DNA of 64,000 bases, from positions 449,911,096 to 449,975,095 of the forward strand of contig JASDDO010000026.1 of assembly GCA_030015575.1 (NCBI GenBank), written 5' to 3'. Position 1 is the stretch's first letter, and each line of letters begins with the position of its first letter. Shown here piece after piece: positions 1-10,026 of this stretch. Under the pieces are notes generated by a model, which saw nothing but the letters and a program-made list of their open reading frames with translations, had not been told where the DNA came from and ran no database searches. The translations under genes and the position numbers were made by a program. Origin of the DNA: Agapanthus africanus. Its lineage: Eukaryota > Streptophyta > Magnoliopsida > Asparagales > Amaryllidaceae.

Positions 1-600
1 GTGCAGAGTTATTACGCTCGAGGTATTGATTGTGATTTCATGCCTATTTTATGCCGGTGATTTGATTTACGTTTCCAGCATAGTTTTCATGCACTTTAGT
101 GTTTTGATTTGATTTGGGCACGCTGATGCACACGGTTGTGAGATTTTCCACCGCGGTACACCCGATTTGGATTGGGCCGCATTGTATACCGTCGATTTTG
201 GATTCTGATATTGATGTTGATCCTTGCACTCCGTACATTTGATTTGGACTTCCGCATGTTCGACGCCTGCTATTGGATTTCGTGATTTCGTGCATGTTGA
301 GTGCGCAGAATTTAGCTTTTATTCGTGCAAAATGGATGCACCGATTTGGATTTTCGCGCATGTTGGGCGCATGTTTTGAGATACGATTTTGGTGCACACC
401 AGATGCACTAAATCGGGATGCTTCGTGCACACCCGTTGCACCTAGATGTTGTTTCTGTGCACATGTATGGCACATATATGGATTTTGATTCCGTGCGCAT
501 CAGACGCATAGGGTATTCTTATATACATTTTCGGATTTATTTTTATAGAGCTGTACGTTTTATGATATTTGCTATGTGTTTTCGTACTGAGCAGGACTAG
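1..600 (+). mobile_element. Fragment of a LARD-like element interior (L3)
   Basis: The reverse complement of this stretch matches the L1 interior at about 35735-36130. The match includes a shared run around the words for 'actatgctgga' and 'cacaatcaatacctcga', and continues to about base 580. No LTR end, primer site or polypurine tract is present, so it is a truncated relative lying in the opposite orientation to L1. It is rich in TGCAC words spaced about 33-37 bp apart. The long open frame on the minus strand (475 to 44) has a recurring Gly-Val-His pattern that comes from this repetition; I do not regard it as a gene. The left end lies outside the window. Confidence 0.7.
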
Positions 601-797
601 TCAGAGGACAGTACATGGATATATTTGGCATGCATTTACTTCAGCTAATTACATGTAAAGATTCGATATTTACATGTATAGTTCTGATTTATATCGTATT
701 GGTTTTGTATTGGATTTGACATTTGTGACTTTACCGTAACTCCGATGATGGCAGATGCTTGACGGAGTTTTGCTTTTGAGTTATCTTCTCATTATCC
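601..797. other. Unassigned linker between L3 and gag
   Basis: About 200 bp of AT-rich sequence joins the L3 fragment to the gypsy gag. I see no match to the L1 LTR start (TGTAACG) or to a polypurine tract, which an intact L3 end would require. It may be the edge of a deletion or of another insertion. Confidence 0.5.
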
Positions 798-2894
798 ATG
801 CGCATCCTAAAGAAATTTTATCCCAATCACAAGACCAGCCGTATTCGGAGCGAAATCTTCAAATTTACCCAACTTCCTAATGAACCATTCTGGAAATGCT
901 TTGAACGGTTCAAGGATCTTCTTATCCAATGCCCTCATCACGGAATCTCTAGATGGGATTTGTGTCGAATTATCTATGAGGGTATTGATCTCGCTACTAG
1001 ACAGATGCTTGAAACCATGTGTCAAGGCACCTTTATGACCAAAGATGATGGTGAAGCTTGGAAATATCTAGAAGATTTAGCTCAAAACACTTTACAATGG
1101 GAAAGTGTTAGACCACCACCGCCTAGGGAAGAGGTCAATCAGCTCGATGTTTCCGTCATAATGAGAGCCGAAATGGCCACAATACAAAGGAAACTCGACG
1201 CTATAGAAAATAAAATCTCTTCAGCGTCCCTAAACCAACACACACTTCCCAAAACCGTGTGTGGCTGCTGTTCAAACCCTTCACATTTGAAGGAAGAATG
1301 TCCTTTTTCTTGGAACCAATCACAAACTCAAAACACGGTTCCAACCCAAAACAATTTCCAAAGGGCTCTTCCACCACAACAGCAACCACTCCAATTGAGT
1401 CAGCACCCCTTCCAAACACAAAAATTTCAAAATCCGGTAAACACACCTGCACCGTCTAACCCTTTGCAGTTGACCGGTACTGATGAATCCTCTTCATTCA
1501 TGAACTTGGTTTTAACAATTCAGTCTTCCGTCGAAAAAATCCAGAAAAAGTCTGACTCCCAAAGTAAGAGTATTAAATCGATGGAAGAACAAATTGCACA
1601 ATTAAAATCCGAAATGAGTGCAAGAGAAAAAGGGAATCTTCCAGCTCAACCCCTACTTGATCCTGGACCTTTACATTACACAAATGTGGATGCACTTACC
1701 ACGTTAAGATATGGAAGAGTGCTAGACAATCATGTGGGTAAACAGATTGATGTTGAGGAATCAAGTGAACCCCAGGCTTCCACTTCCACTTCCACTCACA
1801 CTTCTACTTCTTACCCAATTTCGTCTAATTTACCGTCTTCTTCTGAGCCTATTCTCCGTTTTCCCAAAGGCTCGAACCCTCCACCCACCTCACCTTTTCC
1901 ACCCCCACAACCTTCTCCACAAATGTTGGACCCAACACTTATTGATAGAGCTCCATTTCTAAATAGGTTGAGGTCCAACAAACCCAATGCTCAAATGGAG
2001 AAGCTTGTGGACATGTTTAAGCAAGTTAACATCAACATCCCTCTCCTAGATGCTATCCAACAAGTTCCGTCCTATGCGAAAACTCTTAACAACTTGTGCA
2101 CTCGGAAGAGGACGACTCAAGTGCCCAAGAAGATATTCATGGCAAAGACTGTAGACACGGCTTTCCCCCAACAATTACCAAGGAAACGTTAGGACCCTGG
2201 CTGTCCTATTATTTCTATTTCTATTGGGGAAAAACACATTAACCGTGCTCTACTAGACCTTGGCGCTAGTGTTAACTTGCTTCCATACTCAGTTTACGAG
2301 CAGCTAGGTATCGGAGTGTTAAAGCCCTCGAGCATAACTCTCCAGATGGCTGACCGATCAATCACCAAACCTAGGGGTGAACTGGAGGATGTGTTAATAA
2401 AAATCGGGGAATTTGTATTCCCTGTGGACTTTATTGTACTTGATACACAGCCTGTAGCGAACCCACGGAATCAAATTCTGGTGATTTTAGGTCGCCCCTT
2501 TTTGGCCACTTCCAACGCTATTATCAACTGTCGTAAAGGTTCTATGACCCTATCCTTCGGGAATAGGTCAATTGAGCTGAACATTTACATGTTGGGAAGT
2601 GTGCCCTCCGAACCTACTGCTCAGGTCTGTTCTGTCGACTTAATGGATGTCGACAGTATCGAATTTGACGATCCTCATGATTCTGATCTAGACTCTTTTC
2701 ATATGTTATTGTTTGACCCAACTATGTATCATACACATACGGACTCTTCCACCGAGTTGTCCGGGTCAACATCTAACACTGATTATGAACTGCTTTTAGT
2801 GTCTGAAGATCACCCCGCGCTTTTTGATAACATTATTCTTCGCGGCATTGATGGGACTTTTGAGGAAATTTTCGCTGATGAACTCGCATTTTAA
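798..2894 (+). pseudogene. Ty3/gypsy (Athila-like) gag-protease, truncated and interrupted
   Basis: One reading frame runs through gag into protease, broken by a single in-frame TAG at 2190-2192. Gag begins inside the conserved region (KKFYP..KT..IR, then ERFKDLL.QCPHHGI), so the N-terminal part of the family's gag is missing. A zinc knuckle of form CX2CX4HX4C lies at residues 155-168 (about 1260-1301). A Pro/Ser/Gln-rich linker with a short coiled-coil-like stretch (about residues 245-275) follows. The protease has the family motif DLGAS at 2256-2270, followed by a QMADRS segment and a retropepsin-like ILGRPFL segment. In Athila relatives gag forms the capsid and protease matures the polyprotein. 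Reverse transcriptase, RNase H and integrase are absent before the 3' polypurine tract. ATG 798 is only the first Met after the truncation. Non-functional in my view, although a stop-readthrough design cannot be excluded. Confidence 0.85.
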
Positions 2895-4592
2895 ATGTCA
2901 CGGGTGTTGAGATGAATCATCTCCAAAACAAAGAAATTGAACCTCCACCCCTTCTTCTGGACTGTAAAAAGAATGCGAGCAATCCATCACATTCACTGCA
3001 TCGTCTCTCCAAAATGAGATGCACACACATTCTATTCCACCACTTACCTTTCCCCTACTTCTTCTTCCACCAACCAGAGCACTACATTGATAAAATCTTC
3101 GAATGGTTGGTGTTGACCTTCGGTCTTTGCAAAACTTGGCATCGACCAATGATTCTTGACCCCCACTTGTGATTTTCAAAGATTAATATTGCTTAACTCA
3201 AGTTTGGGGCGGGGTATATTTTCTGGCTTTTGAAAAGAATTTTTTTTTTTGCACAAAATGATGAGTCAAGAATAAGTTTGGGGAAGGATTTTCACTTAAA
3301 TATTTTGCCCCCATTAATAAATTTCCTCCCAAGCTTACAGGTTTTTGTGATATAACGGATGGCAACAGTGAGGACACTGTTGAAAATAAGTTTGGGGGAG
3401 GTTTGTGCTTATTTTCGCATCATTTGCATATCACTTCGCATAAGCACAAAACATTTTTTTGAAAATCTATAAAAATTTAAAAATTTTCAAAAATAAAAAT
3501 ATTTTTTGTATATAAATAAGATAATAAAAGATTAGATAGTGAAAAATTACATCCAAAAGGTTGGAAAAATTTAAGAAAACCAAGAAAATTAGAAGTTTTC
3601 TTATACGAACTAGTAATAAGTAGTTATGAGCCGTTGTCCTAAGGGTTAGTAAGATGAAAGAAGTCACTAATCTGAGGATAAAAATAAGTCTGAAAAATAG
3701 TTCCCATTCTGGAAGCCAAACATTTTGAACGTTGATACCCTGCTATTCGCACTTATACACGTCTTGAAGCTCGGGATAGTAGAGGATACCTTGAAATGCT
3801 CTTGTCGATGTATGAAGAAAATAAAAAAAATGAAGAAAATATAAAATGGTGAAGAAAAAAATGAACAATGGTTTTGTTATCGCCAAGGCAGCAATAAAAA
3901 AATATAGCGAGGGTGCTTCTTCACCTAGTGCCTTAGACCAACTGGTCTGGGAGTCACTGTTAACCCTTAGGTGGTGCAAGACGAGGAAATACACCGTATA
4001 AGCAAGCACATGAGTAATCGGTCGGTTAGTACCTCAAGAAGTATTAACGGTCGCATGAAAGTGTGTGAGCAAATTCATCTAAATATTCGTTAATTAAAAA
4101 GTACTGAGGCAGATGGACAAGAGTATGATAGCTTGAATTGAATTCTCCGGGTGTAGGGATGTATATTACACACACGTAGGGTTATATGATCGATGTTTGG
4201 AAGAAAGATAGGAATGAAGAATAAAAACGATGTTTTATTGAGGGATGATGTGATTTCTGACATTTTTTCATGACTATTAAGATAGGGCTCATGACAACCG
4301 AAAAGCTAGCATAGTTGGAAACCCTAATTTTCAAAGTCTTTCTTTTACAATTCTTATCTTTATATGTAAATTTCACGGTCTTCCTTTTATTATTGGATTT
4401 TTTGGGTGCAATCCGCTGAAAACCCTCAGGAGACAACACTCCTCCTACTAGGGACACCTAGAGGTTTAAAGGCTTGTTGCACGTGCTCAGTGCAATCGTG
4501 TTGCCTACGAAAGTGTGCTAGTTAGTTTTTCTCTTTCTTTATTTTCTCCTTCTCTTTTTAATAAAACAGTTCGCTCGAGACGACCGAAAATA
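2895..4592 (+). other. 3' non-coding interior of gypsy element G
   Basis: No convincing gene is seen in about 1.7 kb. AAGTTTGGGG-type purine runs recur near 3200, 3272 and 3391, and again at the true LTR junction near 4593. Such repeated polypurine-tract-like runs are common in the 3' interior of Athila-type elements. The small open frame at 2912-3172 has no recognisable domain. The missing pol and envelope-like regions were probably lost by deletion upstream of this segment. Confidence 0.6.
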
Positions 4593-4606
4593 AGTTTGGG
4601 GGAATT
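4593..4606 (+). other. Polypurine tract of G
   Basis: AGTTTGGGGGAA sits immediately before a TG that opens the LTR (TGATCAGTCG). It would prime plus-strand DNA synthesis in an active element. Confidence 0.7.
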
Positions 4607-5194
4607 TGATCAGTCGAAAATATTGCATTTTTAACACATCGATTTCCCTACTATTTGCACTCATCTATAGGTGTTCGGTATTAATATAGCACATATTAGC
4701 AAATTTACTGTAAAATACCAAATTACCCGTGTTATATTTTAAAACCGAAATTTGGAGGGAAATTGAGTGTTTATCATTGCATCGCATCATCTTTGTATAG
4801 CGCAACACTTGTTTCGAAAATCTGTGCAGGAAATTCCAGAAGAAAAACCAAATCTGTGAAAAAGTGCTGATAAAAATACCCCAACTCCAAGACTTGAGAT
4901 CTGGCAATGGACTAGAAGGAATTAAAAGATTCCACACATCAGAAGATACACCTAAAGTCAGCACAAAGCACCACAGAAAGTTTCATGCCCTAAGGACATC
5001 ACTGAGCAGCGGATCCGCGGCCAGAACCCCCTTGGCACCGTGGATACGCGGCCATCTAGTGGTGACGTCAACAAATTTTGGTGCCAGATTTCTCCTTTCA
5101 GTTGGTAAACTCATTCAAGCTATGGCAATTTCTAGAAATCTCCAGAAGCTTCAGGACGAACAGCAAAGCTCCTTGTTTAAGCTAATCATGTTCA

Positions 5195-5365
5195 AGCTTC
5201 CAAAGCAAGCTACTTAACAAACTAAGCCTAGAAGCTTCTCCCTAACCTCCAAGCTTATGAAGGAAGCTAAGCCTAACTAACTACCTCTAGAAGCTTCTAC
5301 CTAACTACCTAGCTTACAAGGGAAGCTAAACTAAACCTAGCTTATGAAGGAAGCCAAAGCTAGTG
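5195..5365 (+). repeat. Degenerate short tandem repeats upstream of the G promoter
   Basis: About three imperfect units contain CTAGAAGCTTCT, CCTAACTACC and TATGAAGGAAGC words. They lie directly upstream of the TATA box in the U3 of the G LTR, the usual place for duplicated enhancer-like units. Confidence 0.6.
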
Positions 5366-5370
5366 AAGGC

Positions 5371-5378
5371 TATAAAAG
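5371..5378 (+). promoter_or_regulatory. TATA box of G LTR
   Basis: TATAAAAG lies 765 bp into the LTR. It is followed about 30-60 bp later by the probable transcript start, and the AATAAA at 26024 closes the R region after element C is removed. Confidence 0.65.
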
Positions 5379-5634
5379 GAACCCTAAGGCTTCACTTCTA
5401 AGGTTGTTCAGTTGTTCATTCCTCCCCAAAATTCAACACAAGTTGAGTGACACAACTTGTGCATTCAAAACCCTAACCCTAATCCATTCAAATCCAAGCC
5501 AATTTCAAGATCCCCGAGTACAATTCAAGCAAGAAGCCTTCAACCTTTTAGGAGCGAAGCTGATCTTCATCCGAGCAAGTGATCCAAGACGATCCGCGAC
5601 TCACGAAGACGTGCGACGCCAAATCGACGATCAA

Positions 5635-5639
5635 GTTCT
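5635..5639 (+). repeat. Target site duplication of element C (left)
   Basis: GTTCT here and at 25974-25978 flank element C exactly. This fixes the C LTR start at 5640 (TGTGGGATATAG). Confidence 0.9.
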
Positions 5640-7718
5640 TGTGGGATATAGTGCCCTCAGAGTCAATTATTGGATCACAGGCACGTGATTGCAATGATTG
5701 AGGGAGCACCTATACCGGTAGGACAATCTTACTCAAGATGATAGTATGCTATCTGGTTTAACTTTATCATCGTGTGCTGCTTTAGGTGATCTTACAGGTC
5801 ACTATTGCGCGTTGATAGAGCCCTTAGGATTCTTGCTTGACGGCCAGCAGTATGATGGCGATCATATACGTGGGAGCTGGGGTCTATAAGCATATCCTTA
5901 AAAGGTCCCTTGTCGTGGGAGTTTTCGAGACAGGGCATCGATACTTTAGAGTAGACTAGTGTATACAGTCGAGACCCCGACGAGGGGCGGTGGCCGGTCC
6001 ACAAGCCATTGGTGTCAGTTGGTTCACCTAAGATGTATATAGGTGCTCATTGGGTTATGAGTACACCGGACAGGACTCGCCGGGAACATGCTAGTTGGTC
6101 TTATACCTGACGTCAGATAGCAGTTCCCTGGTGACATGTGTACAGGTTAGTTCATCGACCTGAGATCGTCATTTGTCTCGTGTGAGTTGATTACTACCCT
6201 ACCACGGCTCAAAGGAGTCGTGCAAACAGGTTTTAGTTGGGTACAGTTCCGAGCCACATGGAGGCAGTGAGCGGAACTACAGGGGTTCGTCTCTCCCGGG
6301 ATTGGGGGTGAGGTCGCGCTGTGTCTAGGAGAGCCATTACACGAAGTTCTTGGCCAAGGCAGGAGATTTACTGGTAGGTATTCCAGTAGTATCTCAGGGT
6401 GTTCTAGGTTACACTCCGACACGACTTGTACCGCTTTTGGGGGTCTGACTTTTACCAACCCACTAGGCCCACCATGCGATGCTTATAGACGAATGGACCG
6501 GACTGTACGGATATTGTCACTGACAGGCTTAGTAGGGTGTCAGGATGAGTTCGCTCATCGACGTCCATCTTGGTCAATACCTGGTAGCCCGTTATGTACG
6601 GCTAATACCTCTGACGTGCTAGTAGTGAAATCCACAGCCAAAATATTGACGAGTCTTTAGAGTCCCCCACAGACAGTTTCTCATGTTTCGGGCGAAACAC
6701 TGTAAAGGCCGTATGGAGATATGGCAGTGTTCGATCATATACGTGCGGTATTGCACGGATCATAATCGGACGGATAATACTAGCAGGCTTTGGTTTAAGT
6801 CGGATCCTAGTATTGTACTATGTAGATTTTGTCTCATTGCATTCGTATTCGGTCGTAATACAAATACGGGTATGTATTTACAGTTGCGGGGTTTTCAAGT
6901 AATTTATTACGGGATCGTTTTTCTGAAGTTGCCAGTTTGTATTCCGTTTCAGCCATTTTTCTTTTGTTCTTTCTTTGGCTGAAAATTGGTGTGGAGGGGG
7001 TTATTTGCAATTGTGCATTTTATTATGGAGAAGACTTTTTGTGATGATAGCTTCATGATGGTTCAACCATCATTTGATTTCTTTGTTCATCATTACTTGA
7101 CTTTTTCTTGATAAGATGGTTGATGAGGATTGGACTTTGTTGGTGATCATTGTTCCTAATTATCACTCTTTTCTCTTCCTTGCATTATGATCTCTCTCCC
7201 TTGACCATATCATGGCCGGCGACTTCTCTTGATGGTGTGGGGCTGTCACAATTTTTGGGGTGTGGCATTTTTGTTTCTCATTTGCTTGCAAAAGGTTCTC
7301 TATTTCATCTCCAAAAAGCTATTCCTCCACCAAAAATGGCAACTCCTTATAACCCCACGAGACATGAGTTCTGCAGATATCCTACAGCATTCTTGGACAC
7401 GTCGGCTCGCCAACTTCGTGCCCGAGTTGCCTCGGTCCAGAGGTGGGAGCCCGTAAAAGAACCCGGCGATGTGGTGCCCTTTCCGATGAGGAGTTGAAGA
7501 CCGAAGTTTCCGCGAGGAGATCGGGATGGAGGCCGAAGACCGAAGTACACGGATCGCTCGGTATAGCATTCTACCCATTCTCTAGTTAGCTAGCATTAAG
7601 TTAATGGCCCGATCCGGGTTTTTAGTATGCAGTAGCGCCAGTTTTAATAGTTAAAGAAAAGTATCGTTTCCGCATTTTGGCCTCGGAATGAAGGCCGAGG
7701 CGCTGCCGTGCACTTACA
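5640..7718 (+). repeat. 5' LTR of element C (2079 bp)
   Basis: TG...CA boundaries are followed by the primer site. U3 carries a near-palindrome, ATGATGGTT-n-AACCATCAT, at 7055-7073. A 7-bp stem GCCTCGG/CCGAGGC lies at 7680-7701, 17 nt before the LTR end. The block around 6190-6330 (GGCTCAAAGGAGTCGTGCAAACAGG, read in part) is shared with the LTRs of A and D. Confidence 0.9.
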
Positions 7719-7719
7719 C

Positions 7720-7731
7720 TGGTATCAGAGC
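7720..7731 (+). other. Primer binding site of C
   Basis: TGGTATCAGAGC, complementary to the 3' end of plant initiator tRNA-Met, starts one base after the LTR. Confidence 0.92.
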
Positions 7732-7938
7732 CACGCCATTAACCTATTCTAGCTTGCACTAGCGTGTTTAAAAGTTCGATCGAACAAAAATTCCAAAACC
7801 ACGATTTCAAATGCATCAGTTTTCTGTCGAATATTTTTTTGGCTTGAAAAAATATTTGGAGTGTTGCAGAAATTTGACCAGGTGATTTTAAGAATTCTGT
7901 AGAAATCTGGTATTGTGATGCTACAGGAAGAACGCTGA

Positions 7939-7980
7939 ACTGCGGCCAAACCCATGTTCCGGCCGCGGTTCCGCCGCAGT
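7939..7980 (+). other. GC-rich hairpin after primer site (C)
   Basis: ACTGCGGC at 7939-7946 pairs with GCCGCAGT at 7973-7980, 219 nt after the primer site starts. It corresponds in position to the longer hairpins in A, B and D. Confidence 0.65.
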
Positions 7981-8489
7981 CAAGGGTCAACGCAATGCCA
8001 TTTTTCTACAGTGATCTTTATACTTGGAATTAGGGTTTATGGTATATTCTGTTTGGGCCCAGATTTATTTTAAGTGCTACAGTTGTGCTTGGGGCCCACT
8101 TCGGGAATTTTGGTCGTTCGAAAATTTTAAACATGTTAGTTCACAGTATTTACATTATATTTGCGATCGTGAATGTTATTTGATCGGTAAATCCTGTCTA
8201 ACTGCTATAGCCCTTTTAGACGGATTTGCGAACGTGACATTCACGTTGATGTTCTGTGTTGTGCTGTGATGTTGCGGATTTGTCGTGGTGGATAGCCTGG
8301 ATGCAATGTTAGTACAGTTTGGTTGTATATGTACATTTGATATTGCGAGGCGAGCGTTCGACATGTGGACTGCCGTCACTGCCTGTTTGTATATTATTCT
8401 TTTGGGGCACGACCGGGCTGAGGTCGATGTACCCATTGTATGTATATTTTACTTTCTGTACTAGGATTACCCCGCGGAAGGGTGCACGG

Positions 8490-8740
8490 ATAGCCGGGTT
8501 CTAGAGGGCAACGGGCCCGCATCTCATGGCATTGAGACGGAGGGGGCTTCACTCTAGAATTGGCGGGCTATTCGCCGCACTCGTAGGGGTATAGGTTGAC
8601 CCAATGAGGGGTGCCCAAGTTACCGGATTCCGTGAAGTGCTGGGTGGTCCATTCACGTTGCTGAAGGGAGCTGCCTCACTTCAGGTTTTGGCGGGTGACT
8701 TGCCGCGCCCGTATGGGTCTAGGATTTTCATTGCACAGGC
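8490..8740 (+). repeat. Tandem duplication in C leader
   Basis: Two diverged copies end in similar blocks: 'GAATTGGCGGGCTATTCGCC' followed by a GCACTCGTAGGGGT-like end, and a second copy with TTTTGGCGGGTGACTTGCC and CGCCCGTATGGGTCT. The A and D leaders have one copy only. Confidence 0.55.
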
Positions 8741-9154
8741 TATCCACACGACCAGGGGAACGTCGGGTTTCAGTAGCGGCTCTATGAAACCCGGGGATCC
8801 CAGATATCTGTATTGTTCTGTGATGCTTATTACATTTCTGTGATGTTGCATTTTATCATGCCTTGAGCGAATATTATATACTGATATATATACTAGTAGA
8901 TGTTGTATATGTTTTTCATCCACGCTAGTCCAGTCCCCGCTCTGTCGTTAGTTAAGTAACCTAACGGATGATGACGGGACGTAGTGGCGAATGCGGATGG
9001 CATATACGTACATCGTATTTTCGTTCTTTATTGGTGTGATCAATTGATGAGACTGCGTTGATTCAGATCAATGCAAGCTAAACAAACCTATTCTGATGTT
9101 GTTGGAACATTTTCAAAAGGCTGTTATTGCAAGGACGTTCTATTTTGTTTTGCA

Positions 9155-9385
9155 CAGTGGTATTCGGTTATGAATATCCAGCACCTCAGTCGACGAGGCA
9201 AGGGCCGAGATCCCTTCACCGGGAGTGACCCCTCGGACAGAAGTTTGCGTCAGGGCAATAACATCACTATAGTTATTTACTTTTGCTTTGAATCGTGGTT
9301 TTCAGTTGGAATATCCTGCACCTCATTCTACGGGGAAAGAGCCGAGATCCCTTCATCGAGAGTGACCTCTTTAGCAAAGGTTTTC
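9155..9385 (+). repeat. Tandem duplication in C leader, shared with B
   Basis: Two copies carry 'GCACCTC', then 'CGAGATCCCTTCA' and 'GAGTGACC', at about 9180-9230 and 9318-9370. Element B carries the same duplication at 47640-47876; A and D do not. Confidence 0.65.
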
Positions 9386-9512
9386 GTCACTATATTTTTA
9401 TAAAAAGCTATCTGGTTCCTTCAACGATATCAAGTTTATTACGTTAAAGGTTTTTCGCCAAAAACCATTCGTAGCCCTCCGTCATTTCAGAAAGGTAGCA
9501 CTTAGTATTCAT

Positions 9513-9718
9513 GCTATGTATGTTGGCCTACGTCAAGGCATAGCGTATGGTAGCTGCTTGTTACTTTTCTGTTGCATAGATAGATGCGTTAGTTCAGTCG
9601 TACTACTATTTTGGTCTACGTCAAGGGTATGCACAGGTGGGTTCAAATTAACCTGGATAATGACGGGTAGAACTTGACATGTGACTTATGATATGTTGGC
9701 CTACGTCAAGGTCATAAG
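9513..9718 (+). other. Three related hairpins in C leader
   Basis: Stem 1 is GCTATG/CATAGC (9513-9544). The middle unit lies near 9597-9634, where pairing is weak. Stem 3 is CTTATGA/TCATAAG (9685-9718). Each encloses TTGGYCTACGTCAAGG, which can itself fold by pairing TTGGC/TTGGT with GTCAA. Confidence 0.7.
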
Positions 9719-10002
9719 TGCATGGGGTAAAAATCACATCGGGAGTTTCTAAAGAAACTGAAACTTGCCAGATATGCGCATACCTTCTGGAGTGTGATAA
9801 CGTGAGTGGATTCCATCACGTTATCATGCGATGATAGTTGGATCCCGATTCCCACTGATAAGTTGGTTTACTCTTCGGGTGATCCCGGCTAATTCTTCTT
9901 TCAGGTTTGGAGGAAAATTTGAGGTTACAATGGGAGGTTTCCTGTTTAGATAAATTGATAACCATTCTGATCTTGGTTAGAGTGCACGCTGAGTGTTTCT
10001 TT

Positions 10003-10026
10003 TCTCTCTCTCTTTAGCAGCGACCA
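10003..10026 (+). promoter_or_regulatory. Splice-acceptor-like site before gag of C
   Basis: A pyrimidine run ends TTTAGCAG|CGACC at 10020/10021, directly before ATG 10025. The same AG|CGACC junction occurs in A, B and D. Confidence 0.55.

Larger units (their letters stand above)
4607..5639 (+). mobile_element. 3' LTR of gypsy element G, left part
   Basis: The LTR starts with TG after the polypurine tract, carries a TATA box at 5371, and is cut at 5639 by insertion of element C. It resumes after the duplicated GTTCT at 25979. The total LTR is about 1.8 kb, normal for Athila-like elements. An open frame at 4864-5217 lies inside it and resembles no known protein. Confidence 0.75.
7732..10020 (+). 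other. Long structured leader of C
   Basis: About 2.3 kb without a conserved protein. It contains a GC-rich stem at 7939-7980, two tandem duplications, a CGTTAG...CTAACG dyad near 8946-8965, three related hairpins at 9513-9718, and a pyrimidine tract ending TTTAGCAG at 10020. All but the first duplication have counterparts in at least one other copia leader of the window. Confidence 0.8.

Noticed and set aside
44..475. 143-residue open frame on the minus strand
   Set aside because: It comes from TGCAC-rich repeats of a LARD-like interior, and the L1 copy of the same segment does not keep the frame.
4864..5217. 117-residue open frame on the plus strand
   Set aside because: It lies inside the G LTR U3, has no domain, and nothing suggests selection.
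5460..5485. AAACCCTAACCCTAA, telomere-like repeat
   Set aside because: Only two imperfect units; at most a telo-box in the G LTR, not an interstitial telomere.
5344..5688. 114-residue open frame on the plus strand
   Set aside because: It runs from the G LTR across the insertion point into the C LTR, so it is a chance frame made by the insertion.
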